This document shows positions 12,292-24,836 of a stretch of DNA of 64,000 bases, in pieces. Below the pieces are notes generated by a model. The model had not been told where the DNA came from and made no database searches. It worked only from the letters and a program-made list of their open reading frames with translations. The position numbers and the translations under genes are program-made. Within the stretch, counting starts at the first letter, position 1. Every line of letters starts with the position of its first letter. Origin of the DNA: Wuchereria bancrofti (lineage: Eukaryota > Nematoda > Chromadorea > Rhabditida > Onchocercidae); NCBI GenBank assembly GCA_005281725.1, contig SSBO01000014.1:1897292-1961291 (forward strand). The letters run 5' to 3'.

Positions 12292-15200
12292 GTGTACCTC
12301 GACAGTAGGTGCAGACAGGTACGTTGCCGAAAAACAATTATAAATATATATAAGTATCAAATTGATACTGAATGATTTATTATCAGTGTTAACTTACTGA
12401 TATGATACGGTAATCGATGGTCTGAAGAGCGCAACAGTAATAACAGTTGTAGTTAATAATAGCTTCATTAATAATAATAATAATAATAATAATAACACCA
12501 AAGAGAGAATTTTTTTTCTTTTCTTTTCCTCCCCTTCTCTCTCTCTCTCTCCCTCTCTCTGCACTTTCAATAATTAAAGATTATAATTTTTACTCTATGG
12601 ACTAAAGAAATGAAGAAGAAAATCAGTAATTTAATATTTCTGGAAGGTAATAAGAAGATATGAAATGAATATTTCGGAATGATTTAATGTTTTCCGGAAT
12701 ATATCATTGTCAGATAGATAAATTGTTGAATGGAATCATTTAATATCGACAAAGTTAAATATTAATTTCGAAAAGAGAAACTTTTATTTTTATGGATTGT
12801 GAGGAAAGGACGTAATGTTGTGAGGATGAAGAATGACTGATGATGAACAGGTAGCGATGACTCGGCACCTTTCTACTGCTTAGCATAAGACGACCAGTGG
12901 ACAGTGGACAGTGGACAAAGATGTAATGGTCACTCTTCTAACATTTCACACTTTTTAATCTCAGTGAATTAACAAAATGATAGTTCTGCCACTTTATAAT
13001 CTTTGAAGTAGAATCTAAAATTTTCGAAATTACATCAGTTCAAAATTATCACTGCTATTACTATCATACTATTATCACTGATGCAGTCATCCAACTGATA
13101 ATTGGGCTTAGTTGAAGGGAAATTTTCTGAAATAATTGAATTTGCATTAGTCCATATGAAAGATGAAAAGAAAAAGAATGAAATGAATGCAAATCTCTCT
13201 TAGCTATAAATTTTATTTCCTAAAAAATTTGACAAATGATATTGTGGCGTATTGTTGGATGAAAGACAACGAAAACATTAATTTGAATTGAAGAGAGTAG
13301 TATATTTATGGAGCATACAATTAAATTTTTCTTTTTTTTAAATTGTAGTGTTACCACGAAAAAATATGATAGGAAAAGGAAAAGAAAAGAAAAGGAAAAT
13401 TGAATTTTTCATAATTAAATTTATTTCGCTGTAGAATTTAGATAATTAGACAAAATAGGAATTCAATGTTTGCAGATGAAATAGTGAATAAAAGAAAGTG
13501 CAAAGACAATTTGCTGAACGTTGGAATTTTGAAGAGTTAAAATGAAATGGAAGAATAAATTTCATTTTGCCTTAAATTGTGGCAATGATAAGTGTAAAGA
13601 ATTATTGAAAAGGAAATGTTATTGTATAAATGAGAGTTCAAAGTAATTAAAAAGTTAAAAGCTTTTTTCTTTCTTCATTTTTGCCAAGAAAGAAAAAAAA
13701 TTTTCAATATTTTATTGTATTAGTAATGTGATAAAAGAAATAAATGGGCTAATTGCGCTCTTTTTCAGTGTACCTTTCGCTTCTTAGTAAAAATTTAATT
13801 AATTGATAAGCTTTGAACTTTTTATGCGTTCATTTGCTGTGTGTTAATTGAATGTCATTTTAGAGAGACCATCAGAGAGATAAGTAGTTCATTTAATCAG
13901 CTTTTGTCATTTCATTTGATGATCAAAGGCTAATACTGATAACTGTTAATACCTGAACCAAACATTATTTACCCTTCAAAATGATGTAATGCAATTTAAA
14001 ATGGGAATTTTTTACTTGTGTCAGTAAGTAAACGTAGGATATTTAATTGAGAAGCGGTGGGAAATTCAATTAAGTTAGAGTTTACAATTTATGGCTGCAA
14101 ATAGTAGAAGGTAATTTCAAAAAGTCTAAATTTTTGCAAGAAGATTTTGGAAGTCCATTAATGGCATTTCTGATGTGAATAATAAAATTTTACATTTTGC
14201 TAATGAAGGACTGAAGGATTATTTCATCATAAGTAAACTTTTCCTGAAATTTATTCAGACGTGAATTTTGAATGCACAATTGGGTAGCATTTTGAAAGCG
14301 AAAAATTTCGTGCGAAAGACTGAATGAAGGAAATTTGCTAAATGACCGTAAAAATTGACAACGGTTGAAAGGAATTTGTTTTAACTTGTTGGAATTTTAT
14401 TTAAAAGCTCAAAATCAATTTGAAAATCCACAAGAGACAATCTCCTTTCCCTGAAGAAAAAAAGGGAAATCAGTTCTTAATATTAATCTCTTTGCTTCTA
14501 AATGCTAATTTGATCACTTCCACAAATCATTTGTATTTATCACTATTAACAGTGAAATCATTTTATTTGCATTAATTTACTTTAATCCTACTTTAAGCAC
14601 TTTTGCAGAGGGAAAACTAAGAGGCAAAAAGATTTATTTATATTTTGAATTATTTTGAGGAAACTTCATCAAAGCTTTATTTGTGCTTCACCGACCGCTT
14701 TCTCTTATGAAATCGTTTTTTTTCTGCTTTTTCGGATTGAATTTATGAATTTCGTTCATAAATCCGGCTATACAGTTGTCACAATTTGCAAAGTCTTTTC
14801 AAAAGCTTATCGTACTACATTTTTCTTTCTCTCACGTTAATTATCAGATAATGTTCCGGTGAAGTTTATTTCCCACATCGGAAATACATATTTACTATAA
14901 ACGGCCTTCTCATTCCTTTTAAAAATTGACAGAACCGGAATGTTGTCCAGCAAATGAACCATATGCTAATAGGGTGAGAAAGGTGAATCCTTTTGGCTGC
15001 AAAATTTTCTTAACAAAAGAAAAGACGTGAAGAAGTGATGAAGGAAGACGGAATTTTGACGTGAAAAGATATTGTCCACTTATTTGTCATTTTGCTTATT
15101 TGTTAGATGAAAAGTGAAGAAAGCATCAACTAATATAGGAAGGAGAATGACCAACCAAGAAGTGTCAACCTCATTTGCATAATTGTAAAGTCAAGGTCAC

Positions 15201-17531
15201 TCATTAATTGGCCTACAAAAACCATTTGTTATTATCCTCAAAGTTGTAAATCAAATTGAAGCATTCATAAAATTTTCGGTTTTGAGAATTTCTCTAATGT
15301 GATGCAATGGTCAAAATTGTTTACAATTATATAACTAATATCTTTGTTTCATTGTTGAACGCTTATTAATTGATTCGTTTTTTTGCAAATAATTCCATCT
15401 GATTTATCGACTAATTGGCAGATCACCGCTTAAGTATCCTCTAAGATAGGTAAATTAATCATTGCTGTTTCAGATTTCCACAACTTAATTTTTTTTTTTT
15501 TGCTTTTTGAGAAATCGAGAAATCAATGAAAGGAGAGAGAAGAAAGTGGAGAAAAAAGAAAAAGCGATAAATTGGTGAATATTAGAGGTTGTGTTTTCAG
15601 AGAATAAATAAAAAGTTAAAAGACTGAGAAGAAATGAGTAAGCAGTTAATATAAGTTAAAAGAAATTTAAATTTTAAAATCTATAAGCCTTATAGAAAGC
15701 CTATAATTAACTAAAAGCATACTGTGATGGACAAACGATATGTGGACATTTCTCGACGAGTGGACGTGGTCGAGGTTGGTCAGCACAAAGTCGTTCCGGC
15801 ACCACTCGTTTATTCCGCACATTTTGGCATACTGATACTGACACTCGATAAGCTAAAGTAAGGAATTCTCCGTCTTCGCAAGGTGCTTATCAGTCTTCTC
15901 ACACACATAATAGGACTTGAAATAAAACTTAAGATATTGCTTTATTAATAATAAGTAAGAAGTAAAGGTAAGTTCTATTTCGTCGCATCTTTCAGAGAGT
16001 TTGTGTTGAGGCTTTTCCGTCTCAACACTACAACAAATAGATTTTAGTTAGATAAACTCACCATTTGGTCCGCAAGTGGTGTCGCAAGGTGAGAAGTGTC
16101 TCGTGTCTTTCCACTGAAAAATTGTACTCCGGCAACTTTCACCCGTGCCGCCACATATTCCGCAAAGGTCGTAGCGAGCATTCGACTGCACAATGCCGTC
16201 GCAACCAACGTGCTTAAACAGAATGAGTGATTAGCTGATGGGATCAAATGAGTGATTAGCTGATGGGATCAAATGAGTGATTAGTTGATGGAATCATCAG
16301 ACCACTTAACAACAGTTCAATTTCAAGTTTTTTAGAGTCGATACGATAAACTGCGACCTGACAAATGCCATTCACACAAACAGATTTATTGTATCCTTCG
16401 ATGAGACACGCACTGCCATCAACCATTTTTCCTAATTTCTTCTCTTCACCGGTTTTCAAAGAACGACATACCACGACACACTTTAATAATAAGCAAATTT
16501 AAACCTCAAAAAGACAAGCAAATTTCAATATTAAAATTGTGAGATAACAACATTATCCATATTTCCATTTCTGTTTTTTGCAAAATTGAAAAGTTGAAAT
16601 ATTTATTCAAAGAATCCTTTTTTCTTGGTAATTTCAACCTGATAATTTTGCTAGCATTACTACTTATTAAATAAAATGCAACAAAACATATGAAATTAAT
16701 AAGATTGCTCAATTGAAGAGCGCTATTTTACCTGGTGGTTGCTCTCTACTGGCACCCATTTCCGTGACAACAATTTGGGATTGTTAGCAATGACATTTAA
16801 CTCTGAGCAGTGTCCTTCCTTAGAATGAATTGAAGAAGTGTTGTTACATTGCTGAAATATTTTTGGTAGAATTTTTTGGAACAGATAACTTTTTCTTTCA
16901 TAACTTTTAATTTTATACTAATTTAGCGTTATTATTTCAGTGAAATTAAATTATCAGTTAAGACATTAAATTAATTAGTCGTACGAATAGGCGAAATTTT
17001 GATCAAAAATGCTGATCAGTGATAATTTTTTTTTGACATCTTTTTAACAGTGATAATTTCCACTTCAGAAGGTAAAATTTAATGAAAGTTGAAGTCATTA
17101 TTTGTGTGTGTGATTTTTTTTTTACAAAAAAAGATTGAGAAAAAAAAAAGAATAATGAAATTAACAAACTTGCATGTTACAAACACGCTCACGGCGGTTT
17201 GGTCCTACACACCGTACGTCTAAACAGCGCCTCAACTGACTTGATATTCCATCACCGCACTGAAAGATTTTGATTTTACTTATTTAATACTGCCTGAAAC
17301 AATTTTGTTCATTCTATAATAGATTTTCTTTTAAATGAATGAAATTTTGTTTCGGTATAAAGAAAAATAAATGATCGTTTAATTACAGAAATAAATTATT
17401 AATTAATTCAATAAGTATGAGAAAAGAGTTGAACGAACCAAATTAGAACAAGGCCCCCATTCAGACCATGTGGCCCAGCCTTGATGAATTATTCTTTCTA
17501 AGTTTGAATTCTCATTGATACAATAATTTCG
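9122..17531 (-). CDS. Secreted ADAMTS-like / papilin-type TSP1 protein (5' end missing)
   Basis: Exons in transcript order: 17531-17439, 17259-17170, 16851-16732, 16480-16358, 16212-16062, 15852-15723, 10250-10094, 9572-9471, 9259-9122 (stop TAG). Phases match at every junction and give 367 residues. Order of domains: residues 1-70 hold a TSP1 repeat (WATWSEWGPCSNLCGDG). Residues 61-140 are the ADAMTS cysteine-rich module with VPVESNHQ, VDGSACL, VCVNGICQ, VGCDGIVQS and CGICGGTGESC. Then follow three or four TSP1 repeats (WKDTRHFSPCDTTCGPN, WSECTASCDGGYQTRK, WTSCSVTCGKGYRTRQ) and a Cys-rich tail. No HExxH metalloprotease and no hydrophobic spacer domain were seen. ADAMTSL/papilin proteins are secreted and bind extracellular matrix. 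The first exon begins mid-protein, so signal-peptide or protease exons must lie upstream or are lost. A true ADAMTS protease is not excluded. Confidence 0.85.
9302..9328. repeat. (TTAA)n microsatellite in intron
   Basis: A run of ATTAATTAATTAATTAATTA lies in the last intron of the ADAMTS-like gene, between the exons ending at 9471 and starting at 9259. Confidence 0.8.
12242..12288. repeat. (GT)n microsatellite
   Basis: More than 20 TG units in a row, with a (TA)n shoulder on the left. Open frames across it on both strands (Cys/Val on one, Thr/His on the other) are produced by the repeat. It lies inside the long intron of the ADAMTS-like gene. Confidence 0.9.
12466..12560. repeat. (TAA)n followed by CT-rich tract
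   Basis: About nine TAA units at 12470-12496 are followed within 40 bases by a polypyrimidine tract (CTCTCTCTCTCTCCCTCTCTC) at about 12537-12560. Both are intronic. Confidence 0.8.
16222..16296. repeat. 25-bp tandem repeat, 3 copies, filling a short intron
   Basis: Copies begin at 16222, 16247 and 16272; the first two are almost identical and the third has two or three changes (GTTGATGGAATC for GCTGATGGGATC). It lies in the 145-bp intron between ADAMTS-like exons 16480-16358 and 16212-16062. It ends 9 bases before the exon boundary, so it forms about half of that intron and lies next to the acceptor tract. Confidence 0.9.
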
Positions 17532-18999
17532 CTGTAAAATTTTATCTTACTAGTTTGTATGGAATTTTAATTTTTTCCACATGAAAAAAAAGATTTTCAT
17601 CATTATAACTTTTTCTTTTAAACTGATAATTGAAATACTGAAATAATCTAAAGTAATAACCGCAATTAAATTATTTTGAATGAGATAATTGTAAATCGAA
17701 TTGATCTAAAAGTGTGATTTACTTTATTTTATTAATTTTTCAAATTGTTATCGTAAAATTACAATTAATTTTCACAAATTTCTTCTTTTATGAAACACAT
17801 TGATTAAATTTGATTGTATAGTAAAAACAAGAAATAAAACAATAGAATTTATAACAAAATTACTTAAATTTGAATTTGTATGACCAATCTATTTACTTTC
17901 TTAATTTGCTTTCTTTTTCCAGTGCAAATTTATTGGGCAAAGTGAAAATAAAAAGAGACGGAAACACGAAAAGGAATACAAAAAATTTTTCGAAATAATA
18001 TTTCTTTTTTTGTTTTCTTTGTATATTACATATTTTTTTTTTTTAAAAAACTTTTTCTTTTTTTTTACTTAGTATTACTAAGAAAAAGGATTCGTTCATT
18101 TAGTATTGATATCTCTTTGAAAAAGAAAAACATTGAAAAGTTTTTTATTTATTTCCTTTGTGTCTAAATTCAATAATAAAAGGAAAAGAAGCATTTTGCA
18201 TTGGAATGGAAAGGCAATTTTCTTTCCCAAATTTTGTTTATTTGACAAACTTCCAATTTTTTATTTTTTTAAAAAACATCAAAATGATTGATGGAAAAAA
18301 TAAAAATAAGCATACACGCAAATATATACAAATCCAATATTTTCTGCACTACCAACTGCCTATAACAATCAATTTTATTTTCTCTCTGTCTCTTTCTCCC
18401 TCTCTCTCTCTCTCTCTCTTTATCTCTTTTAAAAAGAAAAGGATAGTAAAAGAAATTCTATCAAAATTTCGCAAAAAAAAGCAAAATTATCAAAAGATTT
18501 TAATCAAACTAAGAAAATTATTCTCCTAATTTCCTCTATTGGAGTGAATTTAGAAAGGTCACACAACGTTATATCAGTGATAAGCATCTTCTGATAATAG
18601 GTGATATATTTTAATTAGGAAGCGAACAGATTTAGATGTATCGTATCGTTTCATTCAGACTAATTAAAAATTAATTGCGGCATAGAATATATACTTATGC
18701 ATATACACGCTTATTTGAAAGCCTTGTAAAATAAATTTTAATTAATTACTAGCATTTATTTCGATGATGAAAAATCTTATAACTGCGATAAAGGAATGAA
18801 TAAATTTAAAGAAATTAATGAGACTGAAATCGTGGTTTCTATTTGAATTGTATTAATAATATTTCTAATATATGATATTTGATAAGTGATATTTCGCCGT
18901 GCTATGCTTTCTTCATTACTTTTGAAATTTATTCTTCTAATAATTTTAATATTATCTCGTTCAACTATCAATATTTTTTGCATCTTTCGTCCTACGATT
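17532..18999. other. AT-rich upstream flank or 5' intron of the ADAMTS-like gene
   Basis: The first recognised exon starts in phase 0 behind a TTTTACAG acceptor, so at least one more coding exon must lie upstream of 17531. I could not identify it. The stretch contains poly-A/T runs and a CT-rich tract at about 18381-18422. Confidence 0.5.
18381..18422. repeat. CT-rich microsatellite
   Basis: An almost uninterrupted run of TC dinucleotides with a few T and C insertions. The plus-strand open frame across it is therefore Ser/Leu-rich and not credible as a gene. Confidence 0.8.
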
Positions 19000-19011
19000 A
19001 CAACAACTTTT

Positions 19012-19090
19012 ACCTGTATCAATAAACATAATTAAATTTTACCTGTATCAATAAACATAATTAAATTTTACCTGTATCAACAAATGTAAT
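19012..19090. repeat. 29-bp tandem repeat, about 2.7 copies
   Basis: Copies 19012-19040 and 19041-19069 are identical (ACCTGTATCAATAAACATAA plus TTAAATTTT). A third, partial copy from 19070 has about three changes in its first 21 bases. It is non-coding. Confidence 0.9.
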
Positions 19091-22000
19091 AAGAGAAGCA
19101 GAATTTTGATCAATTGATGATGTTGCACCAGCATATTGTATATGATATTTATCACTGATCAACGTTCTATCATATATTCTAATTGTTCATCTTTTTGCAC
19201 TAACAATAAGATAAGTCGAAGTGGCAGAAATGATTGCACGATGAATTTTAGGTTAATATAATTTAGCAAAATGGTAGGAAAACTAAAATTAAATCTGAAA
19301 AATAATTTAATTATGATAAAAAGTGATTGCTACAATGTAATTTTTAAGCATTTCGAATAATTATTTCTGTGTAGAGCGCACTGAATGCTGCACTGATCTA
19401 ATTGTAACAAAATGACATTTTGCAACAGTGATATTATCATTATTGATAGACTGATAATAATGATAATTTATTGATAAACTCTTCCCTTCTTTTTGACTGT
19501 TGCATGAACTTCTAATCATTGCTTCCAAATGTTCCGAAATTCAGTAAATGCTGCAAAATTTTTAGGTTTTTAGCTTGAAGAAATAGGAATGAATTGATTG
19601 AACGGTTTCAAAAGATTGGCACATTTCACGAGTCCAATGATCATTTCTGCTAAAATCTGTTTTTGAACTTTTTAAATGCATAAATATTTCATTGAAATGA
19701 TAAAATTGCTTATTTAGACAATGATGGAAATTTGCAGATAATAATATATTACTTGAAGTAATTAAATAAGAAAGGTGATTGGATTTAAAATTAAATTGGT
19801 GAAGGAACATATGGATGGATTTTTATGAAATTATTACTCGCAATGTCGTTGTCTGTTTATCATTTATTGCTGATAAGCACATGGCAGAAAGTTAATTGTA
19901 AAACTTTGCTATAGCTGCAAAAAAGCTCATTTGTTAAAAAAAAATTAAAAATTTTTATTACAAAATATGAAAAGTTTAACTTATGACAAATTGTGATAAT
20001 AATAATATCATCAATGATAACACTATCTAATTACAATTGATAACACTTGCACCAAAGAGTGAAACTCCTTTTAAAATCATATTGGCACTTACTTTCAGTG
20101 AACGTCGAATTCGTCATGGAATGATCAATTTTGAGAAAAAATCAGAAAGCATGGAACGATGATTTCACAGAATGCATAAGGTTGTATTTTTGTAAGAATT
20201 TTTGCTTTCTTAGATAAAATATTTTAAAAATGAGAAAAGGATAAGTTAGCAAGGAAAAAGGAAAGGAAAAGTGAGCTTCTCGAGATTTCTTATAGGGAAC
20301 TACCGAGAGATTTCTTTGAAAATAGTAGAATAGTTTTTCTCATTTTCATTCACACATTGTCCAATAGAAGTTTCTAAAAGCGATTAAAGATACTTTATCA
20401 TTTGGATTTAGCCATCTTTATAATCATTTTTAATCACGATTACAACAATAACTACGCTATCAGTTAAAGTATTCCAATTGATATATTAAATGATCAAATA
20501 ATCAATTAAATGGTGAAAGTTCATTTGTCACTCTTCTAGAAAAGATTTGAATTTTTGATGGAAATATGAGAAAGAAATGAAACTAAAAATTAATAAAAGG
20601 AAAAAAGAATATATCGAAAAAGGCAAATTCACAAGAATTTAGAATCATAACTAATTTATAATATTTTGAACACTTTTAAATTAGTGTGAAAGATTTCTCG
20701 ACGCCATATCTTACATATAACCATATCTCGCACTGTTAAGGTTGAAATGAGTAAAACGATGTCACTCCTCACATAAACACAACTCAAAGTCACACTATGC
20801 GCAATTTATAATATTTCAAGTGTAATTTAATGCATTTCATTGAAATAAGTCCATTAAAAGGATCAAAATTCCCTTCAAAAGTCTTCCAAATTATGGATTG
20901 TGTTAATGTGACGAGGCGATGTTTCATTGCTCACTCAGCACAATTGCGCAAATGGTCAAATTCCTCCCAGTATTTTTATAACAAACATTTACCATGTATT
21001 TACCAACAAAAAAAGTTGAGCAGAAAACAATTTCGTATTATCATTTATTCATTTAAACATTCGACTGTTAAGAATGAGAATTGTTGATCAAATGATCGAA
21101 TTATCAAATAAATTATCAATTGAATTATGGCTTACATCGATTAAAATGATATAAAATGAGAGCATAACGTGTAAATCAAATTATAGAATACGTAAGCTTA
21201 ACGGAATTTAAGTGAGAGAATTGTGTTACGTTTTATTTATTTACGTGAAATGTTTTATTTACCAAAGTTTATTGAATACAAAATGCGCCGTAATGCAATT
21301 GTATGTTCCGAAAGATTTAGCGCCGATGGCTTCTAAGCAAGAAGTACAACGGAAATTTCATCAATTTGCAGAATTTGTTAAATTCTATTATAAAATTTTG
21401 TGCCTAACAATGTTTGATAAAAGATTTTGAGAGCAAAACTTCTCCCAAACTACCAATAAGGCACTTTTGGGATAATAAAATTTGTAATTTATGCGGAAGG
21501 AAAGATAATGGTTAGATGATCCGTTATGAGTAGCATTTTGCATAGTTTAGTTACTTTTAGAAGAAAATTTCTGATCAGAGCAGATCGTTTATTAATGGAA
21601 AACAATTTTTTTTCTTAAATAAAATTGGAATAAGAAAAAGTTAACTACAAAAAGATCAATTAGCATTTATAAAATTAGATTATCAAAAGACTTTTGCTAT
21701 GCAAATTAGATTCATTTCATATTAAATGGATTGCAATTTTTTCATCAGAGAATTTTTTGAATTAACTTTACAAAAAAAAGGAATAACTTAAAGAAATGAT
21801 AAAATTTATACATATTTCAATTTCGTTTCTAAGAATTTCTTGTTGCTCAGATTAAATTAACTAAGGTAGTTACTTCAACAATTCTGCAAGTTTTTTTTTT
21901 TAAAAACTTTTCGTTTGAGAAGAAGTAAAGAGCTTTAAATGGTTGAAGAAAATTTTTGCTACAAAAGAAGCAGAAATATGATGAAAAATTTATCGTAGAT

Positions 22001-24719
22001 GAAAACTGATTAAAAATTGGCATTGGAATTGTAATCTTTGTTCTATATTGAAACGAACTACGACAATTCAATTCAGTGTAGTCACAATTGTAATTGTGAA
22101 GAGTAAAGGTAGTAGCCAAATAATGAAATGAAGGAAAATTTAATGAAAAGAATTGGGCATTTCAAGTTGACCGATAAACGCCTTTAGAAACAAGCATAAA
22201 AGATGCATAGCAATCGTGGCCATATGAAATACATTGAATAATGCTCTTGGACTAGGCTTATTTATCTATGCTTATTCAAGCCTTTACATATTTCATTCAA
22301 GATCGAAGATGATTTCAGACAGAAAATTTCTTTAACTTAACTTTAAGTTAAAGAAATGCCAAAATTAAAATCTCTACGATGCAATTTCTTTTCAATTTAA
22401 ATTGTGAGTTTATGAACAACTTTTCTTGCTATCACTGTTTTGATTATTATGCATTGCAATGTTTACCAATGATAACTTTTGCAATTAATATGAAATAAGA
22501 AATTCAGAAATGCATTTCTTCTTAAAATACTTTTAGGAAAATACTTTCATTGAAAATAGCTGAGATTTTGAAATGTGCACAATATCATTACTCCTTTAGC
22601 CTTCGTTTTTAATTCAAAAAATTCAAATTTTGATTAAATTAAAATTGAGCACAACAGCTGTTAATAAATCAACGATTGTGAAAAAGTCAATGCTTTTAGG
22701 TCTTAGAAAAAGAAAAAGGAAATGAAGAAAAGATCAGTTTAGCACTTAATTTCCGTTTGTCGTCCACTGACGCCGGAAAAGTCTCCTTGTCTTGTCCTAT
22801 GGGATGGATCTTCCATTTCGTTTCCTTGGACAACAGCGCCACTTTATCTGTTATCAATTTTATTCCTTAATTATTTTCCTTTTTTCTGTATCGCAGTTCT
22901 TTCCGATTTCATTTTATCTTATATTACCTTTTCTTCCGAATTACTTTACTCTCTTCTATTTCATTAACTTTTCGTTTTTCTCATGTTTATTTAACAAACA
23001 ACAAAGAGAACGAAGAAAAAGCGAAACATTTCTCATTTTTCTCTTCTTACTCTCTTTATAAAGCTCTTATCATAACACAAAAGCTTCGTTTCCTTTCCGG
23101 TTCTCTTATCCCTTCTCCGTTTCCTGATCCATCCTTCCATTGATCAACTGGAACGTTTATAGGTTTAGAATTTGATCATTCAAATTAAACAAACATATAA
23201 GCTGATTAATCTTATCAGAAAAGATGATTATATCAACATTTGATAAAATTGTTATAAGATTACCGACAATTTGATAAAACTGCTAAATATCGTTGACATT
23301 AGCATTATTTTGCAATTTGTCCTTTCTCTTAGAAATAAACAAACAAAAAAAAAAAAGAAAAAAAGAAACAAATACGAAATAAAACTTTGAGTTATACCAA
23401 TGTTTTTTAAATAGTTAACAATTAAACTTAACAATTTACACGGAATAATTTGAAATCGATAACTAATAAAAGTGACAAAACAAGTAAACAAACGAATATG
23501 TAAATAAACAGAGAGAGGAACAGACGATGGGAGTCTTTCCACGAAATAATTTTTTTGTTTATTGTCATAATTTATGATATATTTGTGCGAACGCAGAATA
23601 ATAATAATAATATATTGGCAAATGTGAAATGTGAAAAAAAGAAGCGATGGGTAGAAAGAGCAGTAGAAATGAGTTATTGAAAGTTTGTTTTGATTTGATT
23701 TGATTTTGATTTGATTTGATGAGTTCGTCAACAATTGATCCAGCAGCAACAGCAGACATACGGGTGACAACGATGAGGAAAAAGGAGCAATGCTAGGATT
23801 TCAGGTGGAAGTAGCGAAATTTTGAATAACGAAAATAAAAAATTTTTATTTGATGAATGCATGATATCTTAAATTTATTAAAATAATAAATCATAAATAA
23901 AATTGTTATATGATAGTTATTTAATCTTTTAAAACATACAAGAAGATGCCATAATGTGATGCTTCTAAATGATTTTTCATTTCCAGTTAAATCACCAAAC
24001 TTTTTTTTAATTTTTTCTTTTGAAATTCCTTAAAAATCTGCAACTACTTTTTTAAATGAGATTATTTAAAGAAATCTTTTCAAACTGATACTAATTCTAC
24101 TGAATTAATTTATTATTAACTAATCATTGAACTTAAAAAATGATAGGTTGAATTTGTAATCCTATCATTTCACTAATTTCACATCACTTCTAAACTACTA
24201 TTTAAGCTACTACTACTAGTACTACTAAACTACTATAATTAATGCTTTATAAAGAGTTTTCAAAAAAAAATTTTTTTGTGAGAAAAGTTTTATTTTAGTA
24301 CCATCAATTTTTGCTTTCATTTCATTTTAGTAAACTGATTGTCTTCATAAGCATTTTTTACTTTTTTAGCAAATAGTAACAGTGGTAATTTGCTTGATAG
24401 TCGGAAGATAGAAGGAAAAAGAAACAAAAACAAGTTGCAAGGAATAATTGTCGCCTTGTTCCCTTTTGCTCTACGAAGTAGAGGACAGTTGCACAAATGG
24501 TGACATTATGGTGTGACACTTCATAAGCGATCCCTTTTGGTCGTTTAAGTATCATTGATGATTGATTGCCCAATACAATAAAATATTTAATACAAACATA
24601 ACTTGAAAAATAATTAATAAATTTAGATTTCAAAATTACAACACGAAAAAATTTAAAAATGAGTACGGAAAGCGATGTCTTGACAGAAGCAATGAGAGAA
24701 AAGGAAGGATAATGGATAA
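19091..24719. other. AT-rich DNA, no gene recognised
   Basis: No confident exon. Frequent TGATAA/TTATCA motifs occur, for example around 19425-19475. A 14-bp inverted repeat is at 22327-22356. A short GC-richer patch near 22750-22850 is open on the minus strand for about 55 codons but shows no family motif and no start. CTG triplets at about 23740-23760 create leucine-rich frames. Confidence 0.5.
22327..22356. repeat. 14-bp inverted repeat
   Basis: TTTCTTTAACTTAA at 22327-22340 is the exact reverse complement of 22343-22356, with a 2-nt spacer CT. It is AT-rich and probably a simple palindrome. Confidence 0.8.
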
Positions 24720-24836
24720 GAGAGGAAGAGAACTGCGTGACACTGATAATTTATCGAGAGGAAGAGAACTGCGTGACACTGATAATTTATCGAGAGGAAG
24801 AGAACTGCGTGACACTGATAATTTATCGAGAGGAAA
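24720..24836. repeat. 36-bp tandem repeat, 3 copies, with paired GATA motifs
   Basis: Exact copies lie at 24720-24755, 24756-24791 and 24792-24827, followed by a 9-base remnant. Each unit ends in ACTGATAATTTATC, so a TGATAA site faces a TTATC (reversed GATAA) with almost no spacing. No coding frame is associated. Confidence 0.92.

Larger units (their letters stand above)
10251..15722 (-). other. 5.5-kb intron of the ADAMTS-like gene
   Basis: The donor after 15723 (GTATGCT on the minus strand) and the acceptor before 10250 (TGTCTTAG) join in matching phase: a phase-2 exon end plus one base makes a Gln codon, giving CPSQWMTGKWSEC. All other introns of this gene are under 0.6 kb. It contains a (GT)n run, TAA and CT tracts and long AT-rich stretches. 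No further TSP1 exon with Cys-Trp spacing was recognised inside, though an exon of matching phase could have been missed. Confidence 0.65.

Noticed and set aside
12130..12375. Plus and minus frames of about 75 codons with Cys/Val or Thr/His runs
   Set aside because: They are produced by the (GT)n microsatellite and lie inside the long intron of the ADAMTS-like gene.
23252..23770. 172-codon minus-strand frame beginning with a leucine-rich stretch
   Set aside because: No ATG at the start, and its content is driven by CTG, TTTGA and poly-T low-complexity tracts.
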